A stretch of 64,000 bases of DNA. It comes from Lithospermum erythrorhizon. Taxonomy: Eukaryota > Streptophyta > Magnoliopsida > Boraginales > Boraginaceae. The stretch is from contig JADFUC010001241.1 in the NCBI GenBank assembly GCA_019722365.1, positions 1 through 64,000 on the forward strand, read 5' to 3'. Below the pieces are notes generated by a model. The model was not told where the DNA came from, ran no database searches, and worked only from the letters and a program-made list of their open reading frames with translations. Positions 12,974 to 24,449 of the stretch are shown piece by piece (position 1 is the first letter of the stretch; each line of letters begins with the position of its first letter). Position numbers and translations under genes: made by a program.

Positions 12974-14690
12974 TGTAACGACTTGCCTAGGTCGTGCGCC
13001 CACGAGTTATCATCGTCTAATCCTAGACACGAGTCACCCAGTCGATGGATGACTCGATTTTAAGACACACGTCTTGAAGCTTGACTCAATAAAACAATAT
13101 CACGACAAACAAAAACAATTTTTGTAAGAAAATGAATCTATAAGTAGTACATTCACAACCACTTGAGGAGCCTTGGCTTGACATACAACATAACTCCCAG
13201 TACAAAATATCGACATACAATGACAAGAATCCCGAAATAACAACTATATATAGACAACGAGAACTTCTGATCCAGCAAAATAGTAAGAAATTTGTGAGGA
13301 TGTTTACCCGCCCGACTCATCTAAGTTCTAAAAGACAACACGAGAACAAACCCGAAGGCAGACAACCACCGGTGTCAACTATGATGAGAGTGCTACCATA
13401 CTTGGCGAATAAAGGGTGTAAGGCTGCGAGAAGCTTAGTGAATATATATCTTAAAGAATGAAATTAACCTCGATCAACGCAGTGTACCAAAGTAGATGAT
13501 ATTGCATCGATAGATAGTAATACATAATATTATTCAACAAGATCTTATCTGAAGTCCTTAGCAATTTCATTATCATTTCACATTATGTTGTTCATAAATT
13601 AAATCGCTAAGCGAGAACATTCCAAGATGATGGCGATCAACAATAATATACGTATATTTCAAGAAAGGCGTAATAACGTACAGCAATCACTCGACGCACA
13701 TGATGACGTCGCTGACTCGGCAACTGACGACTCGCGACCGCAATCAACTCAATAATTTTTATCAACTCGGCCCGACTCTGTCGACTCAACTGACTCGACA
13801 AATTATTATAAATTCGGTTCTACAAGCGATGCGCATATAATCAGCACAAACTGCGGGGAGAAAACTTATGTCGTCGACATAAGCTATCACGAAATCATAA
13901 CGAGGTATGAAGCAAAAACACAGCATATACCGAGGTATAGGCAAATACGGACAGCTGCTTCGACCAACACCATCGAAACTCATATACAACTCTTCCTAAT
14001 CTGACTCGACATCACCTCAAGAAACACCTATCTGACTCGTGAGACCCACCAGACCTGACAAGCAAACTGACCAGCGATACATATTCATCATATAATTTAA
14101 TACAAAATTACATATATACCACATTACATATCCGTAATCAAGTAGTTAATCAATACCGTGAGATGAATCACTACTTTCGGTAGCTATATAAAAACTCCTT
14201 GTGTCCATGACGGACCTTTCACGATCAGCGCCTAAACAAGCATTCAAAATTATAATTACTACTTATAATATACAACTAGTAATATAACTTATGACCCAGG
14301 AAGGCGGTGATCGATTTTAGTAATTTCGGTTTTACGATTCGTTCAATAAATATTTCAAAATCGTTTGGAAGGCATACATGATTCAAAAATAGTGAAATTT
14401 TTTAGAAAATAACTTCAACTATTTATGAATTAATCGATTGGAATCATGTTAAAATATTTTTACCAAAAATTTATTTATTAAATTTTGATTATCTAATTCA
14501 TTAAACTTCAGCTGTCTTCAACATAGCAGAGTATTAGCGACTTCGTTAATTAGCAGAAATTAAAATGCAATTATTTAAATTTATTTACATAATTTGGAAA
14601 CCCACTTAATATTTTATGTCGTTAATGTTAATGTTTGGAAGTTAGTTGTCGAGATAAGTTCAAGCGAGAGGTATCGATCGAATAAAATGT
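12974..14690 (-). mobile_element. 5' LTR of element F (-), right end uncertain
   Basis: The left end TGTAACGACTTGCCTAGGTCG is the terminus shared with 16161 and with the complement of 7281. GAGTCACCCAGTCGATGGATGACTC (from 13027, shown here only as its motif) matches 16228-16250. The GGGTGTAAGGCTGCGAGAAGCTTAGTGAA-type phrase at 13408 matches 16640-16667. The right boundary is not visible; sequence similarity fades after about 14250. Confidence 0.65.
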
Positions 14691-14789
14691 TGGGATTTTC
14701 ACCCAGAAGCCCCGGACTTTTAGGCTAACCCGATTCCTTGAGTATCAAATAGGACCCAAAACCCTGGCAAACCCATTTCACATCCCGAC

Positions 14790-16160
14790 AGACGCGGCCC
14801 GGCCGAGTTCTCCGTTTTTTATTCTTCTTCAATTTTTCTCCTCAGCTTTGGACCCCTCGAATTTTTGGAGAGAACTTCCCGCCATGCGTCTACGTTTCAA
14901 GGTAAAAGGTCCGATCTTGTTGAATATTTTGGGAGATCGCTTGAGAGTTGACTTTTCGTTGGCTTTTTGTATTTCGAAAATTATTCTTGTCGATTCTTGG
15001 GTTCTAAATTAGTTATTCTTGGTGAAATTCGTGTTTGATGTGGAATTTCGGACGTTTTTAGGGCCGTTGACTTTTTGGAATTTTGGGTTGACTTCAGTTT
15101 TTATGAGATATTATTGAATATAATTATTGTCTAGGCTTAGATTATAATATAAGAGTTGATGATGATCGATATTTAGGAGTAGAAATATTGTTATAGTTGA
15201 GTTGACTTTCAGTGATTATTGGGTTGACTTTCTACAAAAATGTGGTTGATAGTATAAATATGTTGTTAGACCGTTATTGTCATTATTTTTGAGGGTAAAT
15301 TATGAGTTATAAGTATTTGGAAGAATATATGTTGAAATTAATTTTAGTAGATTTTTGAGAGTAGTAAGCGGACTTTGGGATTAGAGTTTGTTAGGAATGG
15401 CTTGAAATTAGGTGGAAAAGAAGTTGGGGAATTTGGGTTGATTGAAATTGGATTTGAAAATGTTAGTAAAATTGGATAAGGTATTGGCCCGGTATAGAGT
15501 TTAGTCACAGTAGTGAGGAAGTGCGTCATCGTAGTTGTTATTGAAACATAACTAGCAATCTATACGAAAGTTGTCAATTTGTAACTAAAATGGGTTGAAA
15601 AGTCGAGGGAATTGAATTGGAAGTATAAGGATTGGGGAATTGTTGCGAGGAAATGAGTATATTTTGGTGTTGTTCGGACTCGGAGCGAGAGGCGTGTGGA
15701 TCGATTGTGCTTGGGCTAGTGGTACTAGCCAAGGTGAGTTTATCGCTCGTTTGTTACATATTTATATTTGAGTGAAGTATGTGGTAATTGATTGTGTGTA
15801 TGCGTATTTATAAACTTATCGGTGGGTATAGTTGTGTGAAATGTTGACTTGTATGGTGGTTGTGTTAGATGCATTATGGGATATTTATTTTGTGGTACTT
15901 ACGTTTGAGTATATTTATGTTTGAGTGTAGGTCCTTTGAGTATGTTTATGTTTGAGTGTATTCACGGTTGAGTATAATTGTGTTATGAATGGCATCACAT
16001 TGAGTATATATTTGTAATGTGATATAGGTTACATACGAAATGGATTTATGTCAGTATATTATGGATACTACATTGAGATTATTAATTGTGGTTGTATGTT
16101 TGGTATTGTATGTGTGAATTGTAAGTTGTTTGTATTGAGAATGTTTGGGATGATGTGGGG
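14790..16160 (+). mobile_element. Plus-strand LTR fragment G of the same Ty3 family
   Basis: Bases 14848-14960 match 52398-52500: CTTTGGACC, TTTGGAGAGA, then a run with GGTAAAA and GTTGACTTT. Bases 15680-15900 match 53180-53410 in detail, including GGATCGATTG, CTAGTGG, TTTGAGTGAAGT and GGTGGTTGTGTTAGATxCATTATGG. It ends abruptly at 16160, where the minus-strand LTR of element D begins, so D probably inserted into it. The distal LTR part was not found on the other side of D. Confidence 0.7.
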
Positions 16161-18804
16161 TGTTACGTAGCGACCCGCCCAGATCGGCCATACAGAGGTG
16201 AGAATCATTATAATTTGGATCACCAGAGTCACCAAACCGATGGACGACTCAGTTTAAAACTACTCGTTTCATCCAAAAATTTGATTTCCATTAATATTCT
16301 CAAAATAATCACAGTTTTAAAATTTTACAATCCGTCGGTGACATCCCAACAAGCCGACTCCATATATATACAACATATCTGATACTTGATAATGCCGAGG
16401 CTACAAAAGATAAATGAAATCTTGTACTCGAGAATCTAGTGACAAGCTGAAGCCAGGCTAAAGTTTGAAATAAAGTACAACAATCCAAAAAGCAGTTGAC
16501 CATAGCATCAAAAATCGAGGCGCGAGGATCCCTCGCCACCCGATGCTCGCTGTAGCCACTCGAACGAAACTCTCCAATGACCTCATTTCCAGTAGCCATC
16601 CCCATCGACACAGTACAAATGCAATGCCGCCCAAGCAAAAGGGGTGTAAGGCTGCCGAAGCTTAGTGAACAACAACAGGGGTGAACTTACATCGGGCAGA
16701 GACGGAGACAATATTATAGCCCGACATGAATAAGAAGTGCATTAGCATATATATATCGAGACTACATAATAAAGTCATTAATAAGATTCCAAAAGAGGTC
16801 TAGGCGTAACATGTCGAAATAGAATGAAGGTCTGATAAGGCACCTGAGCATCAAAGGAATGAAATCATAGAGACTCGACAACGACTATAACTCTAGTCAT
16901 CACACTTCTATCCTACCGTATCTCCACTTAAAATATACCACCTACAATCTGCATATACTCAATAAATCGTGCGGGGAATAGATAAATGGCTAATAACCTT
17001 TGTACTTATCTCTGGTAGTATAGACGGCAAATCAAATACCCATAGCAAGTGACAATAGATGCTCAGCTGGCATATGCGGAAGTATAAGGCAAGCATCAAC
17101 AATGCACATAGCAAAGTGACAATAGATCTCCCGTTGCACTTATACTGCGAAGTATAAGGCCAACATCAACAATCTTGCGTAAGCGAAGTGACAAATGAAT
17201 CTCCATTTTGCGCGCTATACGAAGTATAAGGCCAATCGCGTCTACCGTATCTACTTGAGGAAGGGGAGAGTCGCTTTAACCTGTCATTCTGACGTAGGGT
17301 CAAATCCTGATACTCGAGTCACCTCAAAGTCATACGTAACTCACAACCATGCCTCTCGGTAACCAACTACTACTGCTCCCCAGCGAGCAATATCCATGCG
17401 TCTGACTAAAACATCTGTGATAAAGTAAATCAGCTGACCGCCCGACAAGGCCTTGAGCATACCAAAAGTGCAGGCAAGGCCACAAAATATATAAGTTGGG
17501 AGTTATTTGTACTTACGTGGTATCTTCAACGCCACATAATATAATCCACATAATCATATCATGGCTCGCACAAATGAATCCGCATAATCATCACAATGAT
17601 TACATGTATATCGTTCTTAAATGTCATGCTTGATGACATGTACATCGTTTCTCGCATAATCGTACCACAATAACATGTTCACACAATTTAAAGTAAGTAC
17701 CTTAAAAATGCGCCCGTGAGATAAGTACTCGCCTCACGGTAGTACCACAGAGCAACCATGACAGCGATCAGTGGCGCCCCACTTACGCGTCGATGCCTAT
17801 GAAAATACCCGAGAAAGTATAATCCAAAACCTACTGATACTGCGTTCTAGACACGCTACCAACTCTTAGTGGAACTATTTCTAAGCGGTCTAAAATGACG
17901 GATAAAGCAATGAATTAATAATCCCGTCGGACCTTGACTGATCGATCTCCGGCGAGAATTCCACTTGTACTTTAACATTTTCCAATCGACTTATAAGTCA
18001 TTCTAATTAACCACCGAGTCCATAATTTACAACCTATACTCCCGAAATATCGATTCTGACTCAACTTAGAAATAACACTTTTCGACCTAACTCCTTTAAT
18101 CAATTTTTAAATCACCCGTTTTAACATGCCTTCTTATAATAAGGTCCCGATTAAACTACATTTAAAATCTTATAAAAAATATCAACCCAAAATTCAACGA
18201 AACCTAAGAAAAGTCAACTTGAGCCATAACATCCTCAAGCAGCCTTTAAATTAAGCTGAATTCATCACTTATATACGTCATAGAACCCATAAACTGATCA
18301 TCGTAAAATTGAATTATGTAAAAGTCCTTAAGAAATTCAACCAGAAGAAATAAACTTCCCCATTTTCTTACCTCAAATCGTAGGGAAAGATGTTGGGAAA
18401 CCTTACAAAACAACTTGAGGATGTTTATATGCAACAAAGTGAAGAAATGGAAGAAAAATTTTTGGGTTTGGTGCTTAAGGGGGTATCTCGGCCAAGCTTC
18501 AAAGATGGAGGGAGATTTTTGTGTTTTGGTTTTGATAAAGGATGAAGATAATAACTTAGCTCTTAAGTCAGAAAAAAACATGCTGAGGGAGTTTGTGCCC
18601 GAGAAAGCCGCGAATCGAGGCTATCGAGCGACTTAACGATCTAACTCGAATTGTCCCCAGGCTATTACTACTAAATTATAAATGTAATTCGGCTCAAATA
18701 ATTTAGAAATAATATTATTATCGAAATTATTTATCTTATCTCTGGGTCCATACGCAAGCCAAAGAAATTTTAAATTTTTTTTTAAGCGTAGCAGGTTATT
18801 ACGA
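16161..18804 (-). mobile_element. 3' LTR of element D (-)
   Basis: Length is about 2.64 kb. The left end is TGTTACGTAGCGACCCGCCC, the complement of the family's LTR end. Next comes a block with CACCAGAGTCACC and GACGACTCAG, matching 7200-7250 and 56850-56890 in complement. The right end is GGTTATTACG, the complement of the family's LTR start, matching 1339-1348. The open frames at 16309-16638 and 18246-18581 lie wholly in this LTR and carry no domain. Confidence 0.8.
17040..17235 (-). repeat. Three-unit ~65-75-bp tandem repeat in LTR D
   Basis: The motif GAAGTATAAGGC(C)AxCATCAACAAT alternates with AGC(A/G)AAGTGACAATAGAT at about 17047, 17108 and 17183. The units differ by small substitutions and indels. 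It is located in the LTR, so probably without coding meaning. Confidence 0.7.
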
Positions 18805-18929
18805 TCTACCGCTAATAAAATTTCGACCTCAAATTTAACAACTAAACAACCAAGGAAAACGATATAATACTGAAAATCAAATATCATACAAAATAAAGCA
18901 AATACCAGCTTCGCGTCTCACCAGCTGCG

Positions 18930-21900
18930 GGTATGGTTCCTCATCGTCACCTCCCGTTCCCAAGTCGCCTCCCCTAACCGTGATTCCTCCGGGACTTTCA
19001 CTAACGCCCAGCACGCGCTCTCCAAAGGCAGCACCTGCTTTCTGGGTCCGAGAAATTTCACAGTGCTCACGCCAGCGTGAGGTCTCAGCAGCTCCACAGG
19101 AGGTGAAACTAGAATATGCGACTCGTCGAGGATATACTTGACAAGCGGGATACATGGAACACGTTATGAATCCTATCTAAGTTCGAATAACGCCCGGCAG
19201 ATAAGCCACGAGGCCAAGCTACTCGAGGATCTCAAATGGTCCAATGCGCGAGGACTCGACTTCGCTCCTCCCAGACCTGTCGCTCCCTTCCACGGGGATA
19301 CCCTCAGGAACACACGGTCGCCGACCTCAAGCGACAAGTCTACTGCGATGATGCATACTTTTACTTTATCAGAAATTTGTCCTCGAGATCTTCTTGAATC
19401 GCTTTGATCCGCTCTCTGGAACTCTCGACCAACTCAGAACCGTAAGCTTTCCCTCTGCTCTACCTCGTTCCAACAAGCTGAGTGCGACACCTCTGCCCAT
19501 ACAATGCCTCAAAAAGGTGCCATCACCGATCACGCGTAAGGAAATTTGTTGTTGTGGCGGAGCTACATCTTGGGCGACTCATCGTCCCAATTCCAGGAGA
19601 AGTTCATAACCTGAGCCGAACATATCCTCCAATGTCCCAGTATCGTCCTCTCAGTTGCCCGTACGTACGCGGATGAAAAGATGTACTAAACTCTAATCTA
19701 GTCCCCAGTGCCTCCACAAACTCAAGGAACCTCGAAGTAGAATCTAGCGTCGCGGTCCAAGAGAATGATCGACCGGAACCCTGATGCGACTTCACGTCTG
19801 ATCCACACGTAGATGCTTGGTAGTCTACCGGGCCCGTGTAGATGCGATAGGTAGGAAATGAGCCGACTTCGATAGTCTATCCTGATCGCTTTAAAATCCG
19901 TCGTGTCGCCTCAATCTGAGGAAGCCCAAACCACGAAGTCCCGTGGTGATATTCTCCCATGTCCCCTTTCGAGGAATAGGAAGAGTCTACAATAAACCCT
20001 TGAGGATGTCATCTTTCGGCGTTCACCTGGCCCACGACAAACAGCTTGCTTTGCATGACTACGGAATCTCTGCTTGCGTTTTCACACGGCCGCAATCATT
20101 GACCTCAATCCGCGATTACATCTTTGTCTTTGCCGGGTGTCTTATTATAGAAATTATGAGCACCATCAAGATCTCCATACCGGCTAAATCCCGAATACGG
20201 TACCATGATCTACCGTTCATCGCCAGAAATCATTTCATCATTGTGAAATACGATCGACCCATTTCTCGCGTCCTAACGATAACTGCGATGCTTTCATCTA
20301 TTCTTTGTAATTGAAAGGTAGATCCTAAGCGGTAATTAGAACTCTGTATAGGCGAAAAATAATCATTAAGCTACCGGCATCAAAATAAACTCGGTATTTT
20401 TCATCTGCAGGTCCTTTTCGTTTTCCCAGTACTACTCGTCGTCGACTCTTATATTTGCGCTACTTAGGTGGTACTTTCAATGATCGAAGTCATAATCGCG
20501 ATGAACTCCATCCACCTAAAGCTACCTCAAATTCAAATCTCTACATGCGTCGGAAGATACTTCAAACTCTTATGATCGGTAAAAATCGGCATTTTAACCC
20601 CACGTCGAGATAGTGTCTCCACAATTTCAACGCAAGAGACTATGCTTATAGCTCGAAGATCGTAGATTGGGATAGTTCTTACCATTGATTCCTCGATTAT
20701 TAAGTGAAGCATAGGCAATCACCTTCCCGTTACGCATCAAAACACTGACCTGATCACGAGCATCGCTATAAAATCCGTAGCCCTCGTGACAGACGGTGTC
20801 ATGACAGCCCCAGAACATCAGTCAATTTTCCTTTAATACCACGAAGCGATCCTCATGATCATTATCCCGAATAAGCGGAACCCCGCTTTTACGGTAAATG
20901 CGGTCAATGGCGTGGCGATCAAAGAAAGTCCTTGAGAATCTGTAATAACAATTTAACCCCGAAAACTGTAACCTCGGTCGCGGCTCGTGGGGCGAAACGA
21001 TGTTAAACGGCCTCCATACATTGGATCGACACAAATACCTCGCCCGGAAATATAACATGACAGGGGTGCACTTTCGCCAACGGAGACTCACATTTAGGAA
21101 ACTTGGCATACAACTGGTGTTGTCTCAAGGTCCTCGACACAATCTGCCAAATGCCTCACCATTGCTCCTCACTCCCCTGCAGAATATGTGAGAATATCAT
21201 CAGTGAATACCGCCACACACTTTCGTCAAGAAATACTCGAAACACCGGTTCATCCAAATCCATAAAGGCCGCGGTGCATTCGTCGATCCAAATGGCATAC
21301 TATAAACTCATAATGTCCATACTTGAAATCGGAAAGCCGATTTGAATATCCTCCACTGATCCTCAAGCGTGTGCTTTATTTGCAATCAATCTTCGAGAAC
21401 ATCTTGGCATCCTTGGTGATCAAACAAATCGTCGGAGTTAAGGGCAATGGGTAGCATCGTTCTTAATAGTCCTTTTTATTCAATTTGTCTATAGTCGATG
21501 CATAACCTGTTGAACCATCCTTAACTTTTACAAAAACAAGGCGGGTGCACCCTTTGAATACACTCGGTCGATGAATCCTTTCTCCAGTGACAACTCCACA
21601 TGTGAGTCCATGATTCACGTAACTTTCATTTTGGAGCCATCAAATCTGGCGGAAGAGAAATTGGTGCCGTACCGGAGCCAACCTCGATAAGCGAGTCGAT
21701 CTCACTACTGACCCCGTAAGTCCCTCGGAAAAACATCCTTGAACTACCAAGATCCATGCGTCCCTCTAATGCGCCTCTTGATAATTTCAAATCAATCACC
21801 ATACCCCAAGAACCCAATACACCTTTACGAGATCAACTTTCAGTCTTCGATACAAAACTTCGAAGGCAAAATCTTTAAATACTGAATCGGATGTAGCGAA

Positions 21901-23560
21901 TGCCGAACCCACAAAGTAATCTCGCTTCCGATGGCAATCCAATAACGGCATGATGTTTCCCCTTTGATCCATACCCAAAATAAGGTCAAAATCGAGAAAG
22001 CTCAAATGGAAGTAAATCGGCCAGGCAACCAATGACCACATACGATCAAAGGGCAGGTCTACAAATACAAGTGAACCCCATGACGACCTCCCTACCCAGG
22101 TGTCATAATCTCGAAGTGGAACGGCAAGGCACCACAGCATCTGAGATAAAGGCGAGAAATAAAACTACGAAATAAAAGAATGCGTGGCCTCGAGGTCAAA
22201 CGATACTCACGCCTCGATATCACTTAAAGAATAATGTACATGCGCTGGCTGCAGGGTATCACATTGCCTCGCTATGAGTAACGGCATGAACCACTCGGCC
22301 AGAGCTCGCTGTTGTACCCGACAACTCCTCACGAGGTTCTCGGCTCCATATCCCCGGCCTCCACGACGCGAATCGGCTGCTGATTCCCACGATATCCGCC
22401 TACAGCGTGAAATGGCGGCGAAGTACTAGCGCTCCCCCTACGAAAGGCGTCTTTGCGAGATATCACCTTTCTTTCGCATCGATAACATGTGACCACCTAC
22501 TCACGGAAATCCTGGCACTTTGTGCCCACGTCGACTACTTGGCCAGTAGCAGGATACAGACCTGAGACTACTCTGGACCCCTTGGGATGCCATGATGCGA
22601 GAAGAGACGATTGGAATAACTTCCCAGGCGAGCGCGAGACCTTCAGTAACTACGCGAGGGAGGACTGCGCCGGTGCATTCCTCCTCGAACTCTAGAGGTA
22701 AAATGCGCTTTACCGGGCGAAAGTCTCGGGGTGGAAGCTCCTCCGCCGATCCCATTTCGCTGGAACCTGCAACTCCGTTTCCATATTCGGAGTTTGCGTT
22801 CTCGGGATGGAAGCGAGGTAAAAACCATCGATTGAAATACGGTGGCGTATCTCACACGTCGACCGTCCACGAACCTAGTGATTTCTTCTTACTTCCTCTA
22901 CTTGGGATAAGCGTCAGTAGTCGTATCATTTGACATGCCGTACTCTCGCCGACCTCGGCTATGTCCGTGAAATCGACTCTCAATTTTGCCATGTGGGTCT
23001 CAGCGATAGTTCTCAGAAAGTGCTCGACAAATCGCTCCGGGGAAACATGAACACTCCCCTACCATGATCAAAGGCAGCACAGGTTCTTTCCCATGCGTCC
23101 TTGAGCTTCTCGTGAAGTTTATAAGTAGCAAACTTAAGCTCTCAAATGCCAGCAATCCCCAATCGGCTCAAAAATGGACTTAAATGTCGGGATGAACTTC
23201 AATAGCACGCTCTGGCGAACCCAGGAAACTTCGGAGGATCTGCCGAGAAGCCGATTGAAGCAACACTGCGGGGTCGGCCTGCTGGCGCGCGGCCGCAGCG
23301 TTGCAACCGCCTACGAGGTCTGCGCCCGACACCTTTCGGAAGAATGGACCTCCGGACCCGTCTTTGGTCATGGCTATCTTCGTAAGCAGTATCTTACTCT
23401 GGCTCGGCCTCTGCAATGCACTGCTTGGCACTGCCATTACACCCGCACCGCGTGCGGGTGGCGTCACCGGCTTGATGCAGCGAAAAAAGGCTCGCTGCCA
23501 GACACCCTTCGCGCGGCGGCTGAAAGAAAAAGCAAATACGTATGGCGGCCGCTGATGCAA
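18930..23560 (-). pseudogene. Element D gag-pol polyprotein, broken by frameshifts
   Basis: Read on the minus strand. The N-terminal gag part lies at 23560-23180, open for 126 codons (ADPAVLLQSASRQILRSF). A zinc-knuckle remnant is near 22540-22480. The retropepsin tail (FDLILGMD) is at about 21990-21965. Text upstream of RT (VGSGTAPISLPP) is near 21690-21650. The RT catalytic motif FTDDILTYS lies at about 21210-21187. The RT/RNase H connection (RSFLGL-like, then GKVIAYAS) runs 20960-20690, and TDHKSLKYL of RNase H is at 20581-20557. Integrase is spread over 20250-19100 and ends with [11 protein letters not shown] at about 19172-19139. No single frame spans more than one domain. The catalytic F-x-DD survives, but stops and shifts rule out function. 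Confidence 0.8.
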
Positions 23561-23640
23561 TGTCCCGAAGCTTTTAAATTCCCGATCTGAAATTGTAGCA
23601 GCCGCCCAGTCGGTAAAAGCGTCGGGTAGTATATTTTTTT

Positions 23641-24352
23641 AATTATATTTTAAGAGTTAATATATTAAAAGGTTCCCGACTCCAAAGGTCAAAGATAATA
23701 AAAAATTGGCTTCGATACGGTATCGAGTGCATTTTATTTTATATTTAATTTAATTTTAAAAATTTATTCTTAGGGCCGATGATACCCTTGGCTTAAACAT
23801 AGGCAATCCTACTTGACCCCATTTAAAGCCCAATTTGAATAACCTCCCGACGCTGACCGACATAGAACCACTATTTTTGGCTTGGTCACCATACCGGCTT
23901 TAGCTGCGTATTACAGTAATGAGAGTAAAAGACCGTAAAGTAAATACCTTTAAGATGAATTTATAAGTTTTAGTATGGCGTATTTTGTTTAACAATTAAT
24001 ATTTATTTTTGTTTTAACTTTGTCCCTTGCTTTACTTTTTTTCTGGTGCCGCTCTATAACAAGGGGCATCAAATATGCATGGTTGTTGCTTTGCTAGGTT
24101 TGACAAAAAAAAATATCATTAGTAATAATACCATGTAGTTCTGTCGGTAAGATTTCCTTCGGCCCTCGTGTGGAATTTCTGTTTTATAGTGTAGAAAACG
24201 TTTAAAATTCAGTATGCACCTTCATAAATGATATATATATCCATCCATGAACATCGCATGAATACATGAACATGTCTTCTTAAATGTCATCTATCTACTT
24301 CTACCACCGTCCTAACTACTGCAATAACTAGCTAGCCACTAAAATTAATTTA
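23641..24352. other. Upstream region of the ABCG gene, no gene seen
   Basis: AT-rich DNA with no supported coding region. It joins the tip of element D's 5' LTR to the ABCG leader. A run of TATATATATA-like bases at 24228-24240 is one possible core promoter. No other conserved motif is claimed. Confidence 0.4.
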
Positions 24353-24366
24353 GAATATATATGTAC
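24353..24366 (+). promoter_or_regulatory. Candidate TATA box of the ABCG gene
   Basis: GAATATATATGTAC lies about 85-95 bases before the ATG at 24450, giving a plausible short leader. A second AT run at 24228-24240 would give a leader of about 200 bases. The choice between them cannot be made from sequence alone. Confidence 0.3.
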
Positions 24367-24449
24367 ATAACTTGCATTGCATTACGGCATTACCCATGCA
24401 TACTTCTATCTCATGAACATAATCTAGAGAAATATAGAACTTTGGAGTG

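Larger units (their letters stand above)
16161..23640 (-). mobile_element. Ty3/gypsy chromovirus (Tekay-like) element D, minus strand
   Basis: Read right to left this is a nearly complete but decayed element: a trace of the 5' LTR tip (about 23592-23640), a degraded primer-binding site, gag, protease, RT, RNase H and integrase (23560-18930), then a full-length 3' LTR (18804-16161). The primer-binding-site remnant is the complement of CGATCTGAAATTGTAGC at 23582, compared with CTCTGATACCAAAATTGTAAC in element F. Most of the 5' LTR is missing, and the ABCG gene starts about 850 bases further on. Confidence 0.8.

Noticed and set aside
16309..16638. 109-codon minus-strand frame
   Set aside because: Inside the D LTR; no recognised motif and no similar frame in LTRs A or B.
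18246..18581. 111-codon minus-strand frame
   Set aside because: It lies wholly inside the D LTR, has no domain and is F/L/K-rich as expected of AT-rich LTR DNA.
23174..23590. Three overlapping open frames on both strands (up to 138 codons)
   Set aside because: The stretch is GC-rich, which keeps stops rare in all frames. Position and minus-strand text fit the gag start of element D, so only that reading is kept.
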